A stretch of DNA of 64,000 bases from contig JAIMAG010000001.1 in the NCBI GenBank assembly GCA_023512135.1, positions 248,001 through 312,000 on the forward strand, read 5' to 3'. The translations under genes and the position numbers were made by a program. Positions 8,455 through 14,945 of this stretch are shown in pieces. How positions within the stretch are numbered: the stretch's first letter is position 1; the number at the start of each line of letters is the position of its first letter. Source of the DNA: Terriglobia bacterium. GTDB lineage: Bacteria > Acidobacteriota > Terriglobia > Acidiferrales > UBA7541. Below the pieces are notes generated by a model. It worked only from the letters and a program-made list of their open reading frames with translations. It had not been told where the DNA came from and did not search any database.

Positions 8455-8484
8455 AAGCGCCCACTGCGGTGGGCGCTTTTTTTT
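8455..8484 (+). terminator. intrinsic terminator
   Basis: A 9-bp GC-rich stem (8456-8464 with 8469-8477, loop TGCG) is followed by eight consecutive Ts. It sits between the stop at 8430 and the convergent gene ending at 8519. The run of A before the stem also gives it some bidirectional character. Confidence 0.9.
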
Positions 8485-8518
8485 GAGTACAGCCGGGCCC
8501 ACCAGCGCAGACAGGAAG

Positions 8519-9331
8519 CTACTTCGGTCGAATCCGCAGCCGGCGAATCGTGCGGGCAGCGACCCGCCCGTTGGCCAGCCGGCGATCTGCGTCGGTTTCG
8601 ATCAGCACAGCGTTCATCTGCACATCGCCGGTCGCGACTTCAAAGCGGCGCGGCAGCCCGTCGAGGAATCTGCCCAGGATGGCCGATTTTTCCATGCCAA
8701 TGATGCCGTCGTGTGGTCCGGTCATGCCCACGTCGGTAATGTAAGCGGTGCCGCCCGGCAGAATCTGCTCGTCGGCGGTGGGAACGTGGGTGTGCGTGCC
8801 CACCACCGCGGTCACCCGGCCGTCCAGGTACCAGCCCATGGCCTGTTTTTCGCTGGTGGCTTCAGCGTGCATGTCGACGATGACGATGCGGACGTCTGCG
8901 GGGATGCGCGCCAGCTCGCTCTCCGCGGTCCGGAAGGGACAGTCGATCGGTGACATGAAGGTGCGTCCTTGCAGGTTCAGCAGTGCGAATCCCTCGCCGT
9001 TTCGGGCGGTGCCCACGAACAGTCCGCTGCCCGGCGAACCTGGCGGGAAATTTGCCGGACGGAGCAGCCGGGGCTGGTGCGGAATGTAGTCGAGGATTTC
9101 CCTGCGGTCATAGATGTGGTTGCCGCCAGAGAGCGCCGCGATGCCACAGTCGAGCAGCTCCTCGACCAGCTTGGGAGTGATGCCGAAACCCGAGGCGGCG
9201 TTTTCACAGTTGGCGAGCACCAGGTCGATGTCGTGCTGCGCCACCAGTTCGGCCAGCCGCTCGCGCAGAATCTGCCGGCCCGGAGAACCGACGATGTCAC
9301 CGATGAACAGGATGCGCATGGAGTCCGTCAT
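8519..9331 (-). CDS. ymdB: YmdB-family metallophosphoesterase (cyclic-nucleotide phosphodiesterase-like)
   Basis: The protein opens with the metal-binding block 'ILFIGDIVGSPGR' (D and the GD pair), then 'LANCENAASGFGI' (N-E pair), 'SGGNHIYD' (GNH), 'DMHAEATSEKQAMGWYLDGRV' and 'VVGTHTHVPTADE' (GTHTH). All the residues expected for the di-metal centre of the TIGR00282/YmdB family are present. Family members hydrolyse 2',3'-cyclic or 3',5'-cyclic nucleotides; in Bacillus the protein affects biofilm and sporulation decisions. The length (about 270 residues) is normal. The start may be the ATG at 9331 or the one at 9319; neither has a strong ribosome site. It converges on the gene at 7999. Confidence 0.88.
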   Translation of the reverse strand: MTDSMRILFIGDIVGSPGRQILRERLAELVAQHDIDLVLANCENAASGFGITPKLVEELLDCGIAALSGGNHIYDRREILDYIPHQPRLLRPANFPPGSPGSGLFVGTARNGEGFALLNLQGRTFMSPIDCPFRTAESELARIPADVRIVIVDMHAEATSEKQAMGWYLDGRVTAVVGTHTHVPTADEQILPGGTAYITDVGMTGPHDGIIGMEKSAILGRFLDGLPRRFEVATGDVQMNAVLIETDADRRLANGRVAARTIRRLRIRPK

Positions 9332-9744
9332 TTCAGAATGAAATTGGTTTTCGATCCGTTCGCTGCGGCCCGACAAGTGCCCACCCGGATCCGCTCCCGG
9401 CCCTTTCCCGCACCGGCGCGTGCGGCGGGCGCAGAAAAAAAGAAAACAGGAGCGATCCGCTTCGCCGTGTGGTGCTCGATTCTGAACCCCGCTACCAGGT
9501 GGGTGCCCTGCGCCTGCCTTCAGGCTTTCCTCGAACCGTGTTCTGCCGGAGCAGCCACGCTGTCGGGGACGTGCTCAACAGCAGGACGACGGGGGCTCCC
9601 GGAGGTCCAGTGTTGGTTCAACAAATCGTTACAGCCATCACGCACGTCGCAGACCAGCTCCCCTGCTATTCTCGCCCCGACCCTGCAGCGGGTCAACCGA
9701 GGTATTCCCACAGAAAACCGGCTCTGGGCACCGGCCCGGTCCGG
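9332..9744. other. intergenic stretch, nothing firm
   Basis: This lies between the ymdB start and the TonB-receptor stop, both on the minus strand. It should hold the ymdB promoter. An A-rich run at 9435-9446 (T-rich on the minus strand) follows only a 4-bp stem, so I do not call it a terminator. Open frames here are shadows. Confidence 0.4.
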
Positions 9745-12063
9745 CTAAAAGAAGCGCACCGTGTAGCTGAAACGAACGCCCCGACCCATTTCCGGCGCCA
9801 GGTCTTTGATGAACGACAGGTGATTGCGATAGAGCCTGTCGTTCAGGTTAAACGCCGTCAGCGAGAACACGTGCAGCAGATGGGGCTGGGCGATGGTGTA
9901 GCTGGCTTCCAGATTGACGACGGTGTAGCCCGGGGTGCGGGTTTCGGTGACGAAGAGGTTGTCCTGCGCGGCGGCCAGGACCACTTCCGGGCGCAGGCTG
10001 AAGCCGCGATAGCGAGCCTCGACGCCCAGCCGGCCCCGCAGCGGCGGGATACGCGGCAGGGGTGTGTTCGCCGGAGTGACCGCGCCGGTGGTGCGCGAAG
10101 TGACCGCGCGGGTCAATTTGGCGTCGACAACATCCATGCCGCCCAGAAACCAGACATCCCGGAACAGTTCGACATCGAGCTGGACTTCGCCACCCAGAAA
10201 GCGCGACCGCGATTGCAGAAACTCCGCTTCGATCAACCCGTCTTCGATGTTGCCGGTCGGGGCGAGGAAAATGAAGTTGCGGATTCCGTAGAAGAAAAAG
10301 TTGGCCTCGGCACGGACGCGTCCGTTGCGATGGCGCAGGGAGAGGTCCACGCCGTCGGCCTTTTCACTTTCCAGGTCGGGATTGCCGATTTCGAACGTGA
10401 GTGAGCCGATGTGCGGGCCGAAGTTGTAGAGTTCTTCGAGGGCGGGCGCGCGGAACGAATGCGTGTAGTTGGCCACGAGTGCCCCGCCCGGCCACAGTCC
10501 CAGATGGACGCCCGCGGCACCGGAAAAGCCATTGAAGCTGCGCTCCGGCCCAGCGCCTTCCGGCGAGTAGCGGTTGTGCTCGAAGCGCCCGCCGAGCTGC
10601 AGGCGAAGACGGTCGCTCAGCGTCACTTCCTCCAGCAGGAAGACGGCGAAAGCGGTCTGGTCCACCGGCGGCGCCAGGGCTTCCGCACCGGTGGTGCGGT
10701 AATCCCGTACCAGACCCCAGAGGCCGAACTGACCGGAGAATCTGCCGGACTGGCGCTGGTCGAACGCCACACGGTAGATGATCTGTTCATTGTCGAACGT
10801 GGTGCCGATCGATTCGATGCCGTCCGCCGTCTCAATTTCCAGGTGACGGTAGTCCACGTAGTCCAGGACCACGCGGATGGCTTCGATCGGACGGTCGGGC
10901 AAGCGGTAGCCGGTGCTGAAGCGCGTGTTGTAGCGGCGGGCTTTGACGTCCACCAGTTCATCGGGCACGCCGCCGATAAAACCGCTTTCCGATGCGACGA
11001 GCGGTCCGCCTGCGACGGGCGCGGCTGCTTCTTCCTCTTCGCCTTCGAATTCTGCGGCGAACGGGACTCCGTAGCGGGCGTCTTCGATGGACTGGCTCGC
11101 GGCGAAGTAGCCGCGATCGCCATAGTAGCCAGCCCCGAAGGTGCCGTTAGCGGTGCGGATTTTGGAGTTGGGAACTTTGCCGATGGGTGTGTTGTAGTCT
11201 CCGTGGTACTGGCCGCTCGAGCTGCCCCAGAACATCCAGTTGTGGTATCCGTATTCGAAGCTGAGTCCACCACCGTAGTTGTTGTTCGATCCGCCCAGTC
11301 CCGTGAGCGAGCCCGTCATTCCCGGGTGCGGGTGGGTGTGGATTTCGTGATGGCGGGAGATGGCGTTGACCACGCCGCCGATGGCATTCGAGCCGTAGAG
11401 CAGTGTGGCCGGGCCTTTCACCACCTCAATGCGTTCCAGATTCAGCAAGTCGAACGATTCGCCGTGGTCAGCGGACTGGGAACTGAGCGAACCGGTGCGG
11501 ATGCCGTCTTTCAGCACCAGAACGCGGTCGCCGTCGAAGCCACGCACGACCGGGCGGGAAGAACCCGGCCCGAAGCTGCGCTGGGCCACTCCAGGCAGGC
11601 CGTCGAGCATCTGGCCGAGGGAAGGCTGGGCGCGGGACGTCAGTTCGATGGTGTCCAGCGTGCTGACGGCCTGGAAGGTTTCAAAGCCGGTTTGCTCGCG
11701 CCCGCTGGCCGTGACGACCACCTGCTCCCGCACAGGCGACAGGCGCAGAGAAAAATCAGCCGTCGTGGTGCCGCCCGCCGTGATGGTGACTGTTTTGCGC
11801 GCGTCGGTGAGTGCGGCCATGTGCACGCTGACCTCGTAGGTGCCCGGAGGCAAACCGGTGAAGACGTACTCGCCAGCCTCGTTGGTCTCTGTGGTCAGTC
11901 CGAGCTGGACGATGCGCACCGTGGCGTGGTGCAACGGGTCGCCGGTGGCTTCCAGAGTCACCGTGCCGCGCAGGGTGCCCGTCTGCGCTGCGGCTGCGGG
12001 AGCCCAGGTACCCAGCAGAACTGCCAGGAGCAGAATCGACAAGAATGAATGCGTGCTCCGCAT
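9745..12063 (-). CDS. TonB-dependent outer-membrane receptor, ZnuD-like (probable metal uptake)
   Basis: The ATG at 12063 has AAGGAGGAT just upstream and begins a signal peptide (1-26); the frame stays open for 124 more codons upstream but overlaps a separate small gene. The order is: regulatory-like beta domain (27-105, 'GTLRGTVTLEATGDPLHHATV'), plug (about 110-225) with 'FGPGSSRPVVRGFDGDRVLVL' and 'ERIEVVKGPATLLYGSNAIGG', then a 22-strand-type barrel ending in Phe. The plug signature and the 'SADHGESFD' stretch resemble the zinc receptor ZnuD. A His cluster (HHEIHTHPHPG) directly after the plug and an acidic EGEEEE loop in the barrel support metal binding. It depends on a TonB-ExbBD complex such as that at 44-46.5 kb. 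The substrate (Zn, Cu or other) is inference. Confidence 0.85.
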   Translation of the reverse strand: MRSTHSFLSILLLAVLLGTWAPAAAAQTGTLRGTVTLEATGDPLHHATVRIVQLGLTTETNEAGEYVFTGLPPGTYEVSVHMAALTDARKTVTITAGGTTTADFSLRLSPVREQVVVTASGREQTGFETFQAVSTLDTIELTSRAQPSLGQMLDGLPGVAQRSFGPGSSRPVVRGFDGDRVLVLKDGIRTGSLSSQSADHGESFDLLNLERIEVVKGPATLLYGSNAIGGVVNAISRHHEIHTHPHPGMTGSLTGLGGSNNNYGGGLSFEYGYHNWMFWGSSSGQYHGDYNTPIGKVPNSKIRTANGTFGAGYYGDRGYFAASQSIEDARYGVPFAAEFEGEEEEAAAPVAGGPLVASESGFIGGVPDELVDVKARRYNTRFSTGYRLPDRPIEAIRVVLDYVDYRHLEIETADGIESIGTTFDNEQIIYRVAFDQRQSGRFSGQFGLWGLVRDYRTTGAEALAPPVDQTAFAVFLLEEVTLSDRLRLQLGGRFEHNRYSPEGAGPERSFNGFSGAAGVHLGLWPGGALVANYTHSFRAPALEELYNFGPHIGSLTFEIGNPDLESEKADGVDLSLRHRNGRVRAEANFFFYGIRNFIFLAPTGNIEDGLIEAEFLQSRSRFLGGEVQLDVELFRDVWFLGGMDVVDAKLTRAVTSRTTGAVTPANTPLPRIPPLRGRLGVEARYRGFSLRPEVVLAAAQDNLFVTETRTPGYTVVNLEASYTIAQPHLLHVFSLTAFNLNDRLYRNHLSFIKDLAPEMGRGVRFSYTVRFF

Positions 12064-12131
12064 CGAAATCCTCCTTCCGTATTCGCGAAGAATGAATGAC
12101 GAACAAAATGGAACGGCCTCCGGGCTACCAC

Positions 12132-12425
12132 TCAGGCAGCACGGAGAAAAGACGAATCGGAGGAGAACCCCGGGGGTGCGCGGGAGCAATGAGAGAGGAA
12201 GACCGTCTCTGCCGGAACGTTTGCCTCGGCTGCGGGTGAGTACCAGCAGAGGAAATCCGGCAGAATCAGTCCATCCGCCGGCACGGAAGCAGGCCCAAAC
12301 AGATGCGCGATGTGGCACAGCAGGCAGAAGTCGGAAACGGAATCGTGGCCATGAACACGGCTGGCCACCACGACCAGCAGCATGAGCGCAACGAGCAGCC
12401 ATCCCAAAGCGCGGCGCCGGTTCAT
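12132..12425 (-). CDS. small Cys/His membrane or exported protein (DUF2946-like)
   Basis: The 97-residue protein has a hydrophobic N-terminal segment (about 7-23) followed by a short cysteine/histidine-rich block 'VHGHDSVSDFCLLCHIAHLF' and ends in a Ser/Arg/Pro tail 'SRAPPGF'. This layout (one membrane segment, C-x-x-C-H, '..RAPP' near the end) is that of the DUF2946 proteins often found next to TonB-dependent metal receptors. It ends 68 bases before the ZnuD-like receptor on the same strand, so the two are probably one operon driven by the promoter at 12453-12483. A role in sensing or handling the receptor's metal is inference. Confidence 0.65.
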   Translation of the reverse strand: MNRRRALGWLLVALMLLVVVASRVHGHDSVSDFCLLCHIAHLFGPASVPADGLILPDFLCWYSPAAEANVPAETVFLSHCSRAPPGFSSDSSFLRAA

Positions 12426-12452
12426 CTGTCTGCACCTGTACGTCGAGGGCTG

Positions 12453-12483
12453 ATTATACCGTTCCTCACTGCCGAAGTGTAAA
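12453..12483 (-). promoter_or_regulatory. sigma70-type promoter for the Cys/His protein and TonB receptor
   Basis: On the minus strand a perfect -10 (TATAAT, 12458-12453) is preceded by TTTACA (12483-12478) with a 19-base spacer, longer than ideal. Transcription would begin about 20 bases before the ATG at 12425. I could not recognise a Zur or Fur box with confidence. Confidence 0.5.
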
Positions 12484-12530
12484 GACGAGTCGAGACGACC
12501 TGTGGTTGCGTGTTCCTACCTCCGGGTTGG

Positions 12531-12574
12531 ACAAAACACAAACGGGGTCGCCACTTTTCTCCGTGGCGACCCCG
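12531..12574 (-). terminator. intrinsic terminator
   Basis: A 12-bp perfect stem (12543-12554 with 12563-12574, loop of eight) is followed on the minus strand by GTTTGTGTTTTG. It lies 25 bases after the stop of the beta-barrel gene at 12600 and insulates it from the receptor operon. Confidence 0.8.
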
Positions 12575-12599
12575 GAGACGAGCTGCTGAATCCCCGAAA

Positions 12600-13181
12600 T
12601 CAGTCGCGGCTGCCCAGCCGGAAGACCACCCCGAACGACAGTCGGGCGTTGTGCTGGTTTTCCGTCTGGCCGCTGAACCCCTCGAAACGGCTCAGCACGT
12701 AGTCGGCCTGGATCAGCCGGATGGCCACGCGGTCGTGGACATTCACGTCCACTCCGCCGCCCAGCGCCATGCCGAAGGCGGTCTGGCTTTCGGCCGTGCC
12801 AAACGCCTCCGCGTTGGCCCGAATGGCCCCGAACAAAGCGCGCACGAACGGCGTGACCCGCTCATGGCCGCGATAGCTGATCTGGGGGCCGAACAGGAAG
12901 GAATGGAAGTTGGTATCCACTTCAGCGGAGCCGACACCCGGGATGCTGATCGTGGGTGATCCGTAGACACCGCTGAAGTCGGCAACGATACCGAACCAGT
13001 TGTTCGCGTTCACCTGCAAGGCGGCGTTCCAGCCGTTCTGATTGAACCCGTCGACTCCCTCACCGGGGTTGATCCGGGCGTACTGGTAGCCGCCGAAGAT
13101 TTCGACGGCAGGTGTGGTCTGAGCGGCCGCAGGCAGGGAAATCAGCAGCAGAGCAGTGCACAGGTAGAGTCGCGTGCGCAT
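12600..13181 (-). CDS. outer-membrane beta-barrel protein (paralogue 1 of 3)
   Basis: The signal peptide (1-20, LPAAAQ) is followed by alternating amphipathic beta strands and Gly turns: 'VEIFGGYQYARINPGEG', 'NNWFGIVADFSGVYGSP', 'FLFGPQISYRGHERVTPFVRA', 'FGMALGGGVDVNVHDRVAIRL', 'ARLSFGVVFRLG'. That is the pattern of 8-strand OmpA/OmpX-like barrels ('outer membrane beta-barrel' domain, about 170 mature residues). The function of this family is generally structural or adhesive and is not known here. It is the first of three tandem genes that share the 'GGxxYxRxxPGEG / NNW / FGP / GVAVGGGxDVxVxDxxAIR' skeleton. It ends at a strong terminator. Confidence 0.85.
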   Translation of the reverse strand: MRTRLYLCTALLLISLPAAAQTTPAVEIFGGYQYARINPGEGVDGFNQNGWNAALQVNANNWFGIVADFSGVYGSPTISIPGVGSAEVDTNFHSFLFGPQISYRGHERVTPFVRALFGAIRANAEAFGTAESQTAFGMALGGGVDVNVHDRVAIRLIQADYVLSRFEGFSGQTENQHNARLSFGVVFRLGSRD

Positions 13182-13347
13182 CAGAGTTCCACCTCGTTCA
13201 GGAATAAAGATCGGCTCGTCTCAGATTCGGGATAACTCTCCCGAGAGAAGAGAGGGCACCATTGCCCTTTCTCGGGCTGGATTCATACAGAGTAGATGCG
13301 TCAAATTCATTGCGAGTTGCTTTCTTGGGGTCGCTTAGGAACAGTTC

Positions 13348-13382
13348 GCGCCGCTCACCTGCTGGTGACAGATGAGCGGCGC
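13348..13382 (-). terminator. hairpin between beta-barrel genes (possible terminator)
   Basis: A perfect 10-bp stem (13348-13357 with 13373-13382) lies 28 bases after the stop of the second barrel gene. The loop can itself pair (TCACC/GGTGA). There is no T-run, so termination strength is uncertain. Confidence 0.45.
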
Positions 13383-13410
13383 ACGTGGGGAAAACGGAAC
13401 GGACGGACAG

Positions 13411-14025
13411 TTATTCGCGGGTGCCGAAGCGGAAAACAACACCCGCCGAGATGCGGGCGTTGTGCTGATTGGTGGCGGAACCGTCCGCAGCGCTGAAGCG
13501 GGTGAGCAGGTACTCCGCTTGCACGAAGCGGATCGCGATGTAGTCGCGAACCTTTACATCCAGTCCCCCGCCGACGGCAACGCCAAGCGCCGTTTCGCTG
13601 CCACCGGTAACGAAGACGGGTTGTCCCCCGGCTACGGCCCCGAGCAGGGGCACCCCGCTGCCGCGCACGGCTCCGATCAGGGTGTGCACGAAAGGAATGA
13701 TGCGTTCGTTCTGACGCGCCGTCAGACGTGGGCCGAACAGGAAGTAGTGGACGTCGCTTTCCACGTCTGTCGCCGGTGAGCCCGGGACGCGCACCCGGGG
13801 AGTGCCGTACGCACCGCCGAAGTCCGCGACGAAACTGAGCCAGTTGTTGGCGTTCACCTGAAACGCCGCCGCCCAGCCGATCAGGTTGCCGCCGTCGGCC
13901 CCTTCGCCCGGGTTGATTCGGGAATAGTGGAAGCCTCCGTATACCTCGAAGGCGGGCGTAGTTTGCGCCGCCATGGGCAGTGTGGCAAGCAGCAGGAACC
14001 CGCAAAGAGATAGAAGCACACGCAT
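13411..14025 (-). CDS. outer-membrane beta-barrel protein (paralogue 2 of 3)
   Basis: The ATG at 14025 is preceded by AGGGGGTCG and starts a signal peptide (1-20, LPMAAQ); the longer frame to 14277 is not needed. The 204-residue product aligns by eye along its whole length with its neighbour at 12600-13181: 'FEVYGGFHYSRINPGEGADGG', 'NNWLSFVADFGGAYGTP', 'YFLFGPRLTARQNERIIPFVH', 'ALGVAVGGGLDVKVRDYIAIR', 'RISAGVVFRFG'. It has an extra insertion in the middle strand pair ('SGVPLLGAVAGGQPVFVTGG') which would be an enlarged loop. Terminal Phe/Arg pattern and strand count suggest the same 8-strand barrel. Confidence 0.85.
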   Translation of the reverse strand: MRVLLSLCGFLLLATLPMAAQTTPAFEVYGGFHYSRINPGEGADGGNLIGWAAAFQVNANNWLSFVADFGGAYGTPRVRVPGSPATDVESDVHYFLFGPRLTARQNERIIPFVHTLIGAVRGSGVPLLGAVAGGQPVFVTGGSETALGVAVGGGLDVKVRDYIAIRFVQAEYLLTRFSAADGSATNQHNARISAGVVFRFGTRE

Positions 14026-14292
14026 ACGAGTCGACCCCCTGTTGTGATCAGTTGTTCTTTCCACGGGACCCCGTATTCCGCTGAACGCGAAAGGCAAACA
14101 AACCAGCGCCTTTCCGGCCCAATCCAGCTTGCCGGCGAGGGCAATGCTAGCACAGGGATGAAGATTTTCCCAGTGCAGGCCGGGGAGCTGTGTGCCGCAT
14201 GTGAAGCGGGCTGCTCTGGGGGTGGGAGCAGGACGCCCGGGGTGGCAGAACCGGTGGCCACCCCGGCTGCCCTGCAAGGTACCGGCTGCAGG

Positions 14293-14796
14293 CTAGAAGC
14301 GCAGCACGACGCCGGTGGCGACGCGGGTGTTGTTTTGTGTGGCGCCAAACAACTCCGTGCGCAGGTAGTCGACCTGCACGGCGCGCCAGGCCACCGGCCC
14401 GACGCCAATGTCCAGGCCGCCGCCAACGGCGACACCGAGGGCAACGTCAGAACTGGTAGAACCGAACACGCCAGCGCTGCCCCGGGCCGCGCCAAACAGA
14501 ACGTGCACGAACGGCTCGAACAGTCCCGTATCCACTTTCAGCCGCGGGCCGAACAGCGCCTGCAGGGTGTTCACGCTCACGCCGCCGGGCGAGCCGTAGT
14601 GTCCGCTGATGTCGGCGACGATACCAAACCAGCCGACCAGTTCCCGTTCGACAGCCGCGTTCCATCCGTTCAGGTTGACGTCGGTTCCGTTGCTCAATCG
14701 CAGGTAGGAATAGCCTGCGAACAGCTCTGTTTGCTGAGCTGCCGCCGGCAAGGCCGTTACGGCACACAGTCCGAGCAGAAGCACCAGTCTTCGCAT
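14293..14796 (-). CDS. outer-membrane beta-barrel protein (paralogue 3 of 3)
   Basis: The ATG at 14796 lies six bases after GAGGTG and starts MRRLVLLLGLCAV, a signal peptide cleaved near LPAAAQ. The 167-residue product is the shortest of the three: 'ELFAGYSYLRLSNGTD', 'VGWFGIVADISGHYGSP', 'LFGPRLKVDTGLFEPFVHVLF', 'ALGVAVGGGLDIGVGPVAWRA', 'TRVATGVVLRF' with a C-terminal Phe, the usual assembly signal for the Bam machinery. The tandem arrangement implies local duplication; divergence between copies is large, so the duplication is old. Confidence 0.85.
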   Translation of the reverse strand: MRRLVLLLGLCAVTALPAAAQQTELFAGYSYLRLSNGTDVNLNGWNAAVERELVGWFGIVADISGHYGSPGGVSVNTLQALFGPRLKVDTGLFEPFVHVLFGAARGSAGVFGSTSSDVALGVAVGGGLDIGVGPVAWRAVQVDYLRTELFGATQNNTRVATGVVLRF

Positions 14797-14945
14797 ACAG
14801 CACCTCATGGTTGTGGAAATATGCGGGCGGCAGCAAGGCGCGGCCCGCGAGCCGGGCTTCTATTGTGATGGCAAATGGGCGCGGGGCGTTGGTGAGCGGG
14901 TTGTCCGGGATGCGAAAGATGTAACAGAGCCCCGGGCGCGGCACC

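Noticed and set aside
10411-12048. 545-residue plus-strand frame
   Set aside because: It is antisense to the TonB-receptor gene; the translation has no motifs and reflects third-position GC bias.
12064-12435. N-terminal extension of the TonB-receptor frame
   Set aside because: The ribosome site and signal peptide lie at 12063, and the extension overlaps the separate Cys/His gene.
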